Part shown: positions 45,409-55,523 of the stretch, one piece after another
Position numbering within the stretch: the first letter of the stretch is position 1
How the letters are laid out: each line of letters begins with the position of its first letter
Source of the DNA: Tateyamaria sp. Alg231-49
GTDB lineage: Bacteria > Pseudomonadota > Alphaproteobacteria > Rhodobacterales > Rhodobacteraceae
DNA length: 62,099 nt
Direction of reading: 5' to 3'
Assembly: GCF_900143535.1 (NCBI RefSeq)
Contig: NZ_FRFA01000021.1
Location: forward strand, 1 to 62,099
The notes under the pieces: generated by a model
The model's input: only the letters and a program-made list of their open reading frames with translations
What the model was told of the DNA's origin: nothing
The model's database searches: none
Translations under genes and position numbers: made by a program

Positions 45409-46048
45409 CTAAGGCCTGTCGAGGATGTAGTCCGGACAAATTCCAGACATTTTGATCGGGCCTTCGACTTCATGACCAGCAAAGAACCCGTATCCGGAGA
45501 TCAAAGCAGGTTTAATGCCGGCTGCCTGCCCGCCAAGAATATCGGTGTGCAGACTGTCGCCAACCATAACAGTGCGATTGGGGTCGAAGTCGCCTAATCT
45601 TGCAAATGCCAGATCAAAAATGCTCTGGAAAGGTTTGCCAAAAAAGTGAGGTTCTACACCTGTGGCATCGCCCAATCGATGCGCATAGCTGCCGGGTTCA
45701 GTCGAAAACCCGTCTTCGCGGGGCGCCACGATGTCGGGATTGCCGACGATAACAGGGCGCGGATTTCTGATCAGCGAGGCCTCAAGAAGTATTTGTCGCT
45801 GCTCGGTCCATACGGCACTGCCCATCAGGATAAACCCTTCGGCCGCATCGTAGGCGGATGCGTCTTCGGCCAGATAGGTGATATCGAGGCGGTCCAGGTC
45901 TTCGCGGCCAAGGCTTTCTTTGGCCATAAGGCCCCAGCGTGTCTCTGCCCATCGCTCCAAGCATCACATTCGCGGCTGCATGCAAATCGGGTGCGCTGTG
46001 GATCAGCGTGCCGTCCAAATCGAATAGGATTGCTCTCGGGTATGTCAT
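45409..46048 (-). pseudogene. Broken HAD-phosphatase chimera
   Basis: The first 40 codons (MTYPRAILFDLDGTLIHSAP, then DLHAAANVMLGAMG) belong to a Gph-type phosphoglycolate phosphatase. They then lose frame against the rest. The remainder, in another frame, reads TRWGLMAKESLG and on to MVGDSLHTDILGGQAAGIKP, the C-terminal two thirds of a different HAD (class IIA) protein lacking its DxD nucleophile. The best reading is a deletion that joined two HAD genes out of frame. Confidence 0.7.
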
Positions 46049-46163
46049 TCGCGATCCGCTAACTTATGGAATTTAAATAAACAATGTGGAGTAATGACGC
46101 TCCGGGGCGGCACCATAAGCCTTTCGCGGGGCGCGTCTCAGCACGTCACCGCAAAAACGTCGT

Positions 46164-48893
46164 TCATTGAAGCTGTAAGATATCTGGCACGCATATCTTG
46201 CGTCGGTCTGGCATCGTCGATGCACCGTCTGATCGGCGCAACTTGCGAGGACCATCCTTCACTTTGACTTTGGGTTTCTTCAACGACCCGGACAGCGTAA
46301 ACGGCCAAGGGCTGCGCGCCAGTGGCTTGCCAATACGGCGAGGTTGGCCAACGACATCGAGGGTTTGATTTTTGACATCTACATTGCCCAACACAACAAT
46401 CTGCACTTGATCAGTCTCTATGACAGCCTGTTTGGTCGAGATGCTGCCGCCGGAGATGTGGAACGGCGCATTCACACATACGATGGATGCCGTTGGACCC
46501 GGTGATTTGGAAAACAGCCACGGGACGACGCCCAGCCCTGCCAAGTCCAACAACTGCGTGTCGATGCTGCCATTGTGCATTGAAAGGGTTGCGGATCCTT
46601 CGAGCGAGCTTAGAAAATCCTCGGTCGAGGATGGGCTGCCCGAGACGTCGAAACTGGCGTTCAGGGTTCCACTGGCGCGTTTCTTGAAGTTGATCGCTTG
46701 CATGATTTTGCCAAAATCCCATCCTCCGGTGGAGCCGGAGAACTCTATCCTGTCGGGTGTTTCGTCCAGATCCATCGCCGCACTGACTTCAATATGGCCA
46801 CCGCCATATTCGAGTTTCACGGGGCCCAGTCGTGCCTTTTTGCCTGTCAATTCAAGGTCGGTAACAAGACTGGTTGTGCCATGCGCACCTTCGATTTTGC
46901 GCAGGTCAATCCCAACATCGAGGTCCATACCCGACAACAACAGCGCCCGGCCCAGAGGTAACAGGGTGACGTCGCGGAGCTGATTAGGCGGTTCGTCCGT
47001 ATTTTCGTTGGTTTCGGTTTCCTGGTTCAGGACAAGTGGCTGTATCTCGACCTCGTCGGCTGAGTTGGGTTCGGTCGTTGGCGTCTGCCCCACATTGTCG
47101 AACCTCGCCAGTTCTACTGCTGCGGATATCACGTCACGCAATTCGTCGATCTGGATCAGATCGCTTTCTATCGACCCCTTCACAATCGAAGACGAGTCTT
47201 CGGCATCTAAAGAGCCTTGAATCTCAAGCTCAGACGTCGATACGCCCATACGCACGTTTGCGTCCCACTGCGTGCCTTCGCTGATTAGGTTGGCGTCAAA
47301 CTCCAGCGGCCCGGCCTCGACCCGTGCAAGCCCAAGGGTCTCGAGCAGATCCGCAGTCGACGGAACATCGGCGACGACATTCAGCGCGACATCGCCGAAA
47401 TTCAGCGCATTGCGGACCGAACCTGTGACGTCGAGATGCCAAAGGTCGGTATCTTGCGAGGAGGCGTTCAAATCGGAAATCCCAAGAACTTGTGCATTTC
47501 CACTGAGCCGGAATTCACCAGTAATCCTGCCCAACCCATCGGAGTCCTGGAACAGTTCCGCGCCGAACAGTGCCGCGGCTGGTAAAGTGATGTCTGCATC
47601 AAAATCGGCGCCTTCCAGTCGCAGCGCATCCTCGACCGCGCCTTCGACCACTAGGATTGGCGCGTCAGGCGGACCGATCCGAAGCACCACATTGCCAAGC
47701 CGCACAAGGCCGTCCTGAGTACGTGAGACGCCGGAAACGGCAATGGGCGGAGGGCCAACGCCGCTGGTGTCGAGAACGAAGCCGTTGGTTTCGATCACCA
47801 TGCTCCTTTGAGGCACCCCGTCGGGTTGCGCAGCAAGGCTCATGTCTACACTGATCAGTTTTAGGTTTCGCCGCGTGGTGGTTGGCTCTGGTTCCTGATC
47901 TTCGGGGTAGAGCCGGATGAGTGTGTCAATGCTGACGTCTGAAGGATCGCCGAGAACGCCGATATCCCCCTCGACCAGAAAACTTTGTCCGGTGTCCAGA
48001 TCAATGTCGACCACCAGATCGTCGATGCGAGCCGTTCCGGCGGAAGCTTCAAAAGCTGCGGTGATAGAGCCGGTGCCAGCGACAGTTTTTTGCAGTTTGA
48101 GTGCATCCAGCAACTGTCCCAGTTCGGCAATTTCGAGCGAAAGGTTCGCGGACAACCCATTTGCATAGCCCGCGCTGTCCGGCTGGCCGTTAATGAGGAC
48201 GGACATTTGGTCGAATGCAGCTTCAATCTGAAACGGTTGATCTGGCGGCAGCTCAGCCGTCAGAGTCAGAGCCTCACCGTTCAATGCTCCATCACCATTC
48301 ACAACGAGGGGGGCTGAGGTGTCCGCGCGGCTGATCTCCAGCGTAGACAGGACGAGATCGAGGTCGAGCCCGTTTTGTGCACTGCGGTAAGTCAGGCTGG
48401 AATTTGTAGCAGTGATCTTTCGCTCAGCCAGAAATTCGAGCGGGTCCTGTCGTGTCTCGGTGTTCGTGGGCGCTGCGGCAGCCTTTGGACTGCTATCGTT
48501 GGCAGCCCAGGAGGTCGTGCCATCCTCGTCCGTCAGAAGCGTTGCGCGAAGGCCGTCCACCAAGGGCTCAAGAACGTTGATACGCCGGTCCAGCAGGTCC
48601 GATATCGCCAATCCAAACTCAAGGCGGTCGATTTGGACCAAGTTTACATCGGTCATGGTGGCGCTGGGCAAGGTGACTTCGGCAACTGCCACGCGCAGTA
48701 CCGAGCCCAATGCGATCCGCAGCCCGCCCTGAATCTCAATGTCCTGACCCAGTTCCTTGCTGAGATAACGTGCGGCAAAGTCCCCTCTAGGCTGAGATAG
48801 GAACGGCGAGGCGAGCGCCAGCCAACCGAGGAACAGAAATACACCGATCACCCCAGTGACCCAGATCGCGGAAAGTTTCACCCATTTCGGCAT
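46164..48893 (-). CDS. AsmA-family protein
   Basis: 909 residues, one N-terminal membrane helix (6-28), then a long repetitive beta-rich region facing the periplasm. The AsmA N-terminal pattern is seen (SKELGQDIEIQGGLRIALGS), as is the C-terminal AsmA_2 block with NASFDVSGSPSSTEDFLSSL and EGSATLSMHNGSIDTQLLDL. AsmA-like proteins form lipid-conducting grooves between membranes and affect outer-membrane assembly. Codons 190-330 are acidic and Asp-rich. It stands alone between the HAD relic and IS6 relic E. Confidence 0.85.
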   Translation of the reverse strand: MPKWVKLSAIWVTGVIGVFLFLGWLALASPFLSQPRGDFAARYLSKELGQDIEIQGGLRIALGSVLRVAVAEVTLPSATMTDVNLVQIDRLEFGLAISDLLDRRINVLEPLVDGLRATLLTDEDGTTSWAANDSSPKAAAAPTNTETRQDPLEFLAERKITATNSSLTYRSAQNGLDLDLVLSTLEISRADTSAPLVVNGDGALNGEALTLTAELPPDQPFQIEAAFDQMSVLINGQPDSAGYANGLSANLSLEIAELGQLLDALKLQKTVAGTGSITAAFEASAGTARIDDLVVDIDLDTGQSFLVEGDIGVLGDPSDVSIDTLIRLYPEDQEPEPTTTRRNLKLISVDMSLAAQPDGVPQRSMVIETNGFVLDTSGVGPPPIAVSGVSRTQDGLVRLGNVVLRIGPPDAPILVVEGAVEDALRLEGADFDADITLPAAALFGAELFQDSDGLGRITGEFRLSGNAQVLGISDLNASSQDTDLWHLDVTGSVRNALNFGDVALNVVADVPSTADLLETLGLARVEAGPLEFDANLISEGTQWDANVRMGVSTSELEIQGSLDAEDSSSIVKGSIESDLIQIDELRDVISAAVELARFDNVGQTPTTEPNSADEVEIQPLVLNQETETNENTDEPPNQLRDVTLLPLGRALLLSGMDLDVGIDLRKIEGAHGTTSLVTDLELTGKKARLGPVKLEYGGGHIEVSAAMDLDETPDRIEFSGSTGGWDFGKIMQAINFKKRASGTLNASFDVSGSPSSTEDFLSSLEGSATLSMHNGSIDTQLLDLAGLGVVPWLFSKSPGPTASIVCVNAPFHISGGSISTKQAVIETDQVQIVVLGNVDVKNQTLDVVGQPRRIGKPLARSPWPFTLSGSLKKPKVKVKDGPRKLRRSDGASTMPDRRKICVPDILQLQ

Positions 48894-49049
48894 TTATTAG
48901 TCCTATGACGAATAACCAATTCTTAGCATTGCACCTTTTACTTCACAGGCCACAAGGGAATACCTTCGCATTGATAGCGAAGAGTGCCTTGGCAATCCAC
49001 TTTTCAGAAGGAAAGTCCTGCGTCAAAGTCGGTCGCTTGAAGAGCAGAT

Positions 49050-50262
49050 GGTGCATTGCCTGCCATATCTGCTTGAGGCGGGCAGGGCGTTCACCTGACA
49101 TTTCAGGATGAGGAAACGCCCCCAATTCGTGAATTTAGAACCAGTTTTGAGTGTGTACGCCGTGGTGTGGTGATGTACTTCTGCTGCGCGACGTTGAGGA
49201 TTTTCTGCATGAACGCAGTATCAAAATCAGCCGCGAAACTGTTCGGCATTGGTCCAGCCTGTTCGCCCCCATGTTTGCCGCCGAAACAGCACCAGCCGCC
49301 CTCAGTCTTTGAACCTTGCGACCACTCTCCCGATGAACACGGCTATGTAGATCGTGCCAGTAGCCGCCTGAAGGCCAGCCAACAACCGAGAGACCGGAGC
49401 CGCTGGGGTGATGTCTCCGTACCCGAGAGATGTCAGGGTAACCAAACTAAAATAAATGAATTCTGACGATGTTTTGTGATCAGACGGAGAGTTGAAAGAG
49501 CCGGGGGCCCCTAATTCGATCTGTACGTAAAGAAGCGACCAGCTCACGCCTATTAGGATGTAGCCAAAGACGGCTCCCATTATCGGATCAAGGCCGGCCT
49601 GTTTGTTGTGTGCCAATTCGGACAACGTCACCATAAGGCAGCCGAGCAATATGCATGCGGTTACGAGCATGAACACTGGCCCAAAGTTGTTGGAAGGATC
49701 AAGAACCCCGGCCACTCCAAGCAGTAGCCATAAAGCGACGAGACCAAGCCCGACATTTTTAAGCAGCGGCAGCAAGATCGCCGCCCGAAGGGTTCCGACG
49801 AAAACGAGCGTAAAAGCCGAAATAGTGATGATGTCGCTATGAACGCTGCTATCAGAGGTCGCGGACAAGAACATGGCCCCGAGCAGCAAAACCAGAAGGC
49901 TTGTCCAACGCCAGTTTTTCAGAGCGGCTATCAAGCTCACGTTTTCCATCGGATGCCCTACTGTCTTTGTTTCATGCACTGGAATTTAGAAGCTTGGTAC
50001 AAACAAGCCAATCTGACTGTGCTTGTAGGCAATCGCACAGACTTTTTAAACAGCGTCACACCGTCTCATTTAGCTCTGGCTTGGGGCATCGGGCATTCAC
50101 ACCTCGACGCAACAAGATGGGGTTGATGAAATTGTCGGCCATGCTGCCAGCTCCTTCAAGCTGACACGACTTGCCGCGCTTGCAGGGTGGCGTTCACATT
50201 GCTCCGAACATGTTCACACATTTGACGGAGAGCTGAGACTGGTACGAATTGGTCTGACAAGA
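49050..50262 (+). mobile_element. IS6-family relic E: two ends bracketing a K+ channel gene
   Basis: Left part 49050-49290: an inverted-repeat region with GCTTGAGGCGGGCAGGGCG, then decayed transposase reading DVEDFLHERSIKISRETVRH and LFAPMFAAE. The right end at about 50231-50262 (CTGAGACTGGTACGAATTGG) matches relic B. Between them is a minus-strand channel gene whose stop is 12 bases from the left fragment. The arrangement repeats that of relic A. Confidence 0.65.
49302..49949 (-). CDS. Two-pore-helix K+ channel-like membrane protein
   Basis: About 215 residues from MENVSLIAAL. About five or six hydrophobic segments. The pore is at the C-terminal end: EFIYFSLVTLTSLGYGDITP is a K+ selectivity filter (T-S-L-G-Y-G-D), flanked by a pore helix and the inner helix GLQAATGTIYIAVFIG. 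No RCK or cyclic-nucleotide domain follows, so gating is not evident. It lies wholly between the two ends of IS6 relic E. Confidence 0.8.
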   Translation of the reverse strand: MENVSLIAALKNWRWTSLLVLLLGAMFLSATSDSSVHSDIITISAFTLVFVGTLRAAILLPLLKNVGLGLVALWLLLGVAGVLDPSNNFGPVFMLVTACILLGCLMVTLSELAHNKQAGLDPIMGAVFGYILIGVSWSLLYVQIELGAPGSFNSPSDHKTSSEFIYFSLVTLTSLGYGDITPAAPVSRLLAGLQAATGTIYIAVFIGRVVARFKD

Positions 50263-50544
50263 CCCGACCCCCTCTTCAACCTGAGCGATTTTGCGCGACA
50301 AGCAGGCATTGGAAACTTGTAGCGCGGGCGTCGCGTGTCGAAAGCCAAGCGTTTCAAGGTGTTTTGAAAAAGCGTCAGATCATTTTCGTTCACTCTGCGC
50401 TCCTTCAGTTTCACGTGGTGACTTTTAAATTCCAAAAAGTGTAATTTAAGTAAACCGTCGTTGTGGCCAGCTACCCACGCGACGTAAAATCGTTGTAAGC
50501 GGGGCCGGAGAGCATATCGCTTGAAACACTCAGGAGAGCAGCGC

Positions 50545-52125
50545 ATGCGCAAAGCCCAATCCATCTTATTTTCAGTGACAACCGCCTTTGCCGTCGTTGG
50601 CACCATGACGGTGTCTGCCATGGCGGATACCGATCAGCCAAACATTCTGGTCATCATGGCTGACGATGTGGGGTGGGCCAGTTTGGGTAGCTATCATGGT
50701 GGTGTAAAAAGCATTCAGACACCTAACCTTGATCAGTTGGCGGCGGAGGGCATGCGCCTGACCGACTATTATGCGCAACCAAGTTGTACCGCTGGCCGGT
50801 CTGCATTCATCACCGGGCAGTACCCGGTGCGCACTGGCATGCACACTGTTGGTCTTCCTGGAGACCCTGACAAAGGATTGAGCGACGAAGACCCGACTCT
50901 GGCAAACATGCTGAAAGCGCTGGGCTATACGACAGGTCAGTTTGGGAAAAACCACTTGGGCGATCTCAACAAATTTCTACCTACGGTCAAAGGCTTTGAT
51001 GAATATTGGGGCTGGCTGTACCACCTGAATGCGATGGAATACACTTCTGATCCCGACTGGCCGAAAGACCCGGAATTCGGCGCTGTCTTTGGGCCGCGCA
51101 ATATCATCCATGCTTATGCGACAGATACAGTTGATGAAACTGTTGAACCTCGTTGGGGTATGGTTGGCAAGCAGCGCATTATCGATGATGGACCCGCTCC
51201 GCCTGTTCGGCAAGAAACGCTGGACGATGAAGTGACCAAACACACCCTCGACTTCATTGACCGTGCGGTAGAAAGCGATACTCCGTTTTTTGTCTGGATG
51301 GCTCCGGCTCGGGCTCATGTGTGGACACACCTCAGCCCCGAATATGAGGCGATGCTTGGTGACGGCCGTGGCCTGCAAGACGTTGTCATGAAAGAGCTGG
51401 ACAACAATGTCGGCAAGGTCATGGCGCATCTGGACACGCTTGGAATAACCGACAATACGATTGTTGTGTTTACGTCCGACAATGGACCAGAAACGATGAC
51501 GTGGCCCGACGGCGGAACCACACCGTTCCACGGCGAAAAAGGAACGACCTGGGAGGGCGGTTTCCGTGTGCCAGCCATCATCCGCTGGCCGGGACAAATT
51601 CCTGAGGGACAGGTCAACAACGGTATCTTTGACGGTCTTGACTGGATGCCAACGCTGGTTGCCGCAGCAGGCGGCCCGGACAATCTGCCCGAGGCTCTTT
51701 TAGAAGGGTATGAGGGCTATCAGGTGCATCTGGATGGCTACAATCAGTTGTCATTCCTGACCGGCGAAACTGAAAGCAACCGTAAGGAAATCGTCTATTA
51801 TGAAGGTCCTGATCTTCAGGCCGTGCGGTATGGCGATTGGAAGGCACATTTCACAGTCCAAACCCATGGATGGGCAGGTCCGAAAGACGAGCTAAACGCT
51901 CCTCTCCTGTTCAACTTGCGGCGCGATCCCTACGAAAAGGCTGCGGACGAGTCTGGGATGTACACCCGCTGGATGGGCGACAAAATGTGGGCGTTTGGCC
52001 CAGCGGCGCGCCTCGTTAAGAAACACCTGTCAACCTTTGCCGAGTTCCCCCCGCGTGGCTCTCAGGTGACAAACCAAGCGCATGTGGAAGAACAGATTTC
52101 CACTGAAGGCGGAATGTCACAGTAG
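50545..52125 (+). CDS. Exported arylsulfatase (type I sulfatase)
   Basis: 526 residues from the ATG after AGGAGA. Signal peptide 1-27 ends VSAMA. N-terminal metal ligands are in NILVIMADDVGW. The formylglycine motif is C81-T-A-G-R in PSCTAGRSAF, not the common C-x-P-S-R; the x-A-x-R form needs a maturase able to accept Ala. Other sites: GKNHLGDLNKF, SDNGPETMTWPDGG and the HGEKGTTWEGGFRVP block with the conserved Lys. It frees sulfate from organic sulfate esters in the periplasm. No maturase gene is in the window. A strong terminator follows. Confidence 0.88.
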   Translation: MRKAQSILFSVTTAFAVVGTMTVSAMADTDQPNILVIMADDVGWASLGSYHGGVKSIQTPNLDQLAAEGMRLTDYYAQPSCTAGRSAFITGQYPVRTGMHTVGLPGDPDKGLSDEDPTLANMLKALGYTTGQFGKNHLGDLNKFLPTVKGFDEYWGWLYHLNAMEYTSDPDWPKDPEFGAVFGPRNIIHAYATDTVDETVEPRWGMVGKQRIIDDGPAPPVRQETLDDEVTKHTLDFIDRAVESDTPFFVWMAPARAHVWTHLSPEYEAMLGDGRGLQDVVMKELDNNVGKVMAHLDTLGITDNTIVVFTSDNGPETMTWPDGGTTPFHGEKGTTWEGGFRVPAIIRWPGQIPEGQVNNGIFDGLDWMPTLVAAAGGPDNLPEALLEGYEGYQVHLDGYNQLSFLTGETESNRKEIVYYEGPDLQAVRYGDWKAHFTVQTHGWAGPKDELNAPLLFNLRRDPYEKAADESGMYTRWMGDKMWAFGPAARLVKKHLSTFAEFPPRGSQVTNQAHVEEQISTEGGMSQ

Positions 52126-52137
52126 TTGATTAATTAG

Positions 52138-52161
52138 TGAGGGCGGTGCATGCCGCCCTCA
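52138..52161 (+). terminator. Rho-independent terminator after the arylsulfatase
   Basis: Stem TGAGGGCGG...CCGCCCTCA with a 6-base loop, followed by TTGTTTG, 12 bases past the stop. It separates the sulfatase from the MscS gene. Confidence 0.85.
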
Positions 52162-52232
52162 TTGTTTGAAGTGGGATTCTCTTTTGCCAGAGACGCGCAT
52201 CAAATGTTGAACAAAGATATGGGAAATCCCTA

Positions 52233-54446
52233 ATGCACTACCTCCGGGCTATCGCAGTACTCATCATAATTTCGCTGACAAGTTTTGCAGCACAGGCTCA
52301 GACGGAGCCTGTGAGTGTCTTGGAAGTGCAAAACACAGTGAACAATCTTCACTCCCAATTGAATGAAGAACAATTCAATGCACTGGCCAGCTTTCTTGAC
52401 GTGATGTCCACGGGGCAACCGATCGAAGCAACCAGCCCTGAGGCCGAAAGCCCTGGATTAATAGTGATGATCCGCGGGGCGCTTACAAATTTCGCACACT
52501 CGGCTGGAAGAAATATCAGCAACATTCCTGTGGTTATTAGCAGTGCCGTTGCCGCAGGTGTTGGATTCTTCGAAACGCGCGGATTTGGCGGAGCGCTCAT
52601 GTTCCTTGGTGCCTTGGCCATTACCATAGCCGTTGGCTTTGGGGCAGGGCGCCTGGTGTCCACAACTATCGGAAAACTCAGGCCATATGACACAGGCCAT
52701 GTGACCGACAATCTGGGCTCTCAAGTCAAGGCACTGGTCTCACGTTTGGCTGCGGACGCCATTGGATTGATTGCATTCATCATCGTGTCTCTTGTGATTG
52801 CAAATTTTGTATTTTCAGAGGGGCCTGACAGAAAAATTGCGGTGGCATTCATATCGGTCGTGCTGGCCATTCCCTTGATAGCACGGGTCGTATTCCGCTT
52901 TCTGTTGGCGCCTCATAGGCCTGATCTGCGGACTGTCACGACCGATGACTGGACCGCGCAGTTCATCTATCGAAACTTTGTCTTGTTCGGGGGCGTCACT
53001 GGACTTGCCTTTTTCTTAAACACCCAGCTTGGCGATGGGCCGTCGGACGCAAAAGACAGCCTGCGGTTTTGTGTTGGCCTCTTGCTCCATGCATGGATCG
53101 TTTACATCACATGGCGCGCACGTGGCGGTTTGACTTCCATACTGCTGGGGGATGACGAAGCGCAAACCGCTGGCCTTGCGCGCATGGCGAGTTGGTGGCC
53201 GAAGGTTTCAATGATCCTCGTGTCTCTGAACTGGGTTACGCAGCAACTGTTGCTGTCCAATGGTATTACTTCGATCCCCCCTTCGAGAAGTATGGCAGGG
53301 CTTGTTCTGATCGTCGCGGCACCGTTCCTCGATACTATGCTCAGAGGTCTGGTCAGGCATCTTGTACCAAAACCAAATGGTACAAGCGAAATTGCGTTGA
53401 ATGCGATCGAGGAGATCAAGCAAAGCTATATTCGGGTCGGGCGGGTTGTACTGGCTGCGGTCCTTGTTCTTGCCATTGGCAAGCTTTGGGGACTTTCCTT
53501 GGGGGATTTCAAAGAAGGCAGCTTGGGGCAGAACATTGCCGCAAATGGCGTGCAGTTCCTACTGGTTGTCGCGTTTGGGTACATCGTGTGGGAGTTTGTG
53601 AACCTCTGGGTCAACAGAAAGCTGTCAGAGGAACAACCGGCAGCGGAACAAGGCGAAGAGGTCGAGGCAGGCGGCGCGGGGAAAAGCCGTTTGGCTTCTG
53701 TATTGCCGCTCATTCACATCGCGCTGCAGGCTACAATTGTGACGATCACCATATTGTTGGCGATCTCGCAGCTTGGCGTGAATATCGCCCCATTGTTGGC
53801 AGGCGCCGGGGTTCTTGGTCTGGCCATCGGGTTTGGTGCCCAAACCTTGGTGAAGGACGTTGTCTCTGGCGTGTTCTTTTTGCTGGATGATGCCTTCCGA
53901 GTCGGAGAGTTCGTCGACGTGGGTGGAACGCTGGGTTCTATTGAAAGCATCTCTATCCGGTCATTGCGCCTTCGTGATGCGACTGGCCCGGTCCATATCG
54001 TGCCCTACGGTGAGATTGCCAAGCTAACAAACCACAGTCGTGACTGGGTGATCATGAAGCTCAAGTTCACTGTGCCTTTTGATACGGATCTTGAAAAAGT
54101 ACGCAAAATTTTCAAACGCATTGGGCAGGAATTGATGGATGATCCGGCCCATGCGGGTAACATGCTGGCGCCGTTCAAATCTCAGGGCGTGGCCGATGTG
54201 AACGATGTTGGTATTGTTTTGCGGGGCAAGTTCACCACCAAACCCGGAACCCAGTTTACGATCCGCAAAGACATCTACAACAAGGTGCAAAAAGCTTTTG
54301 ACGAAAACGGCATCCAGTTCGCCCGCAAGGAAGTGCGTGTCAACGTGTCAGGCACCAACGAGGGTGACCAACTGAGTGAGCAGGAAAAACAAGTGGTTTC
54401 TGCTGCAGCGAGTGAAGCTGCTGAGACGAGCGATGGTCAAAAATAG
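52233..54446 (+). CDS. Large MscS-family mechanosensitive channel
   Basis: 737 residues. Signal peptide 1-22 ends SFAAQA, then a periplasmic helical segment, about ten membrane helices, and the MscS core near 520-620: LGVNIAPLLAGAGVLGLAIG with FGAQTLVKDVVSGVFFLLDD is the pore helix and hinge, followed by the beta domain (DATGPVHIVPYGEIAKLTNH). The large MscK/MscM-like form lets out solutes on osmotic downshock. The C-terminal tail is acidic. A terminator ends the unit, so it is monocistronic. Confidence 0.88.
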   Translation: MHYLRAIAVLIIISLTSFAAQAQTEPVSVLEVQNTVNNLHSQLNEEQFNALASFLDVMSTGQPIEATSPEAESPGLIVMIRGALTNFAHSAGRNISNIPVVISSAVAAGVGFFETRGFGGALMFLGALAITIAVGFGAGRLVSTTIGKLRPYDTGHVTDNLGSQVKALVSRLAADAIGLIAFIIVSLVIANFVFSEGPDRKIAVAFISVVLAIPLIARVVFRFLLAPHRPDLRTVTTDDWTAQFIYRNFVLFGGVTGLAFFLNTQLGDGPSDAKDSLRFCVGLLLHAWIVYITWRARGGLTSILLGDDEAQTAGLARMASWWPKVSMILVSLNWVTQQLLLSNGITSIPPSRSMAGLVLIVAAPFLDTMLRGLVRHLVPKPNGTSEIALNAIEEIKQSYIRVGRVVLAAVLVLAIGKLWGLSLGDFKEGSLGQNIAANGVQFLLVVAFGYIVWEFVNLWVNRKLSEEQPAAEQGEEVEAGGAGKSRLASVLPLIHIALQATIVTITILLAISQLGVNIAPLLAGAGVLGLAIGFGAQTLVKDVVSGVFFLLDDAFRVGEFVDVGGTLGSIESISIRSLRLRDATGPVHIVPYGEIAKLTNHSRDWVIMKLKFTVPFDTDLEKVRKIFKRIGQELMDDPAHAGNMLAPFKSQGVADVNDVGIVLRGKFTTKPGTQFTIRKDIYNKVQKAFDENGIQFARKEVRVNVSGTNEGDQLSEQEKQVVSAAASEAAETSDGQK

Positions 54447-54460
54447 TTTTGGTTCTAGTG

Positions 54461-54482
54461 GCAGCACCTGTGAGGGTGCTGC
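54461..54482 (+). terminator. Terminator after the MscS gene
   Basis: Perfect 8-bp stem GCAGCACC...GGTGCTGC with a 6-base loop, 15 bases after the stop, followed by TGCAAAACC. No long T-run. Confidence 0.7.
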
Positions 54483-54659
54483 TGCAAAACCATCGTCGGA
54501 CCGAGACCTGTCATTTTCGCCAGAGAAAACGCAACGTCGGCGAAGCTGAGCAATGCTTGGTCCGATAAAAGAGTGACTGCAAAGGTGATCGCCCGGAATG
54601 TCTATTTTGGACACAGGGCTGCAAGACATGCCGTGCGTACAAAGCTGAATGAGGGCTTG

Positions 54660-55523
54660 ATGTTGAAAACCTTGTCTCTGGAACGTGTGGCGGCGGGCGC
54701 CATGATGATGGCCTTGATCACGAATGTGGCGACCGCATCGCCGCAACAGACGGCGGTCGATGACAGCCATGCGGTGCTAGAAAGTGTCATAGAAACGGCC
54801 GGGTTCGACATAGTTGCTTCGATTGATCACGCACGCCTGGCTGCCGCCGAAAGCGTTGAGATGCCGCCGTCTAGGGTTCTGATATTCTCTGACGCAGACG
54901 TGAGTGCGCCCATTCTGCGCGACAATATTCGTGCGGGACTCGATCTGCCATTTCGTGTGCTGTCTTATGCCGACAAAGGCTCTGCAAAGGTCGTCTACAC
55001 AGGCGCAGAATTTCTTCAAGTACGTCACGGGCTCACGAACACCGCCGCACTTGAAGACTTTGACGACAAACTCAATGAGGTAACAAAAAATGTCAGCGCC
55101 ATTGCCGCGCCGATAGAGGGGCTAACCCGTAACTACGGCATCATAGAGTTAGAATCCAAGCTGAGTGTTTCCGAAGCCGTTGCCAGTCTAACTAAAACTG
55201 TCAGAGGTCAGGATGACACGATCTGGTTTGGAGAGGTCCGTTTTTCCGAGGCAGCTTCTGAAGCTGGAGAACAAGTGCCCGAGGCCGTTTTGTTGCTGTT
55301 TGGCGGTCCGGCTCCGGGCGGGGTGGCAATGGCGGATTTCCCGGCAATCGGGCTTGATGCCTTTTGTCAAAAGCTGTTGGTCTACGCTGGTGATAACGGA
55401 GGTTCCGTTGTGATATTCAACGATATCGCAGCATTTGCTGAACTCCATTACGGTGCATCGGCCAAACCCCATCACGCGTTAAACGAACGTTTGACCGCGA
55501 CATTCACTCAGGCGCTCCAGTAG
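54660..55523 (+). CDS. Exported protein with two DUF302 domains
   Basis: About 287 residues from MLKTLSLERVAAGAMMMALI, a likely signal peptide (cleavage near ATA|SPQQ). Two DUF302/TT1751-like domains of roughly 120 residues follow; each begins with an IDHARLAAA- or SLTKTV-like helix and has a PSRVLIFSDADVSAPILRD or AVLLLFGGPAPG strand-loop. DUF302 function is not settled. The start at 54660 is preferred over 54573 since the signal peptide begins there. Confidence 0.75.
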   Translation: MLKTLSLERVAAGAMMMALITNVATASPQQTAVDDSHAVLESVIETAGFDIVASIDHARLAAAESVEMPPSRVLIFSDADVSAPILRDNIRAGLDLPFRVLSYADKGSAKVVYTGAEFLQVRHGLTNTAALEDFDDKLNEVTKNVSAIAAPIEGLTRNYGIIELESKLSVSEAVASLTKTVRGQDDTIWFGEVRFSEAASEAGEQVPEAVLLLFGGPAPGGVAMADFPAIGLDAFCQKLLVYAGDNGGSVVIFNDIAAFAELHYGASAKPHHALNERLTATFTQALQ

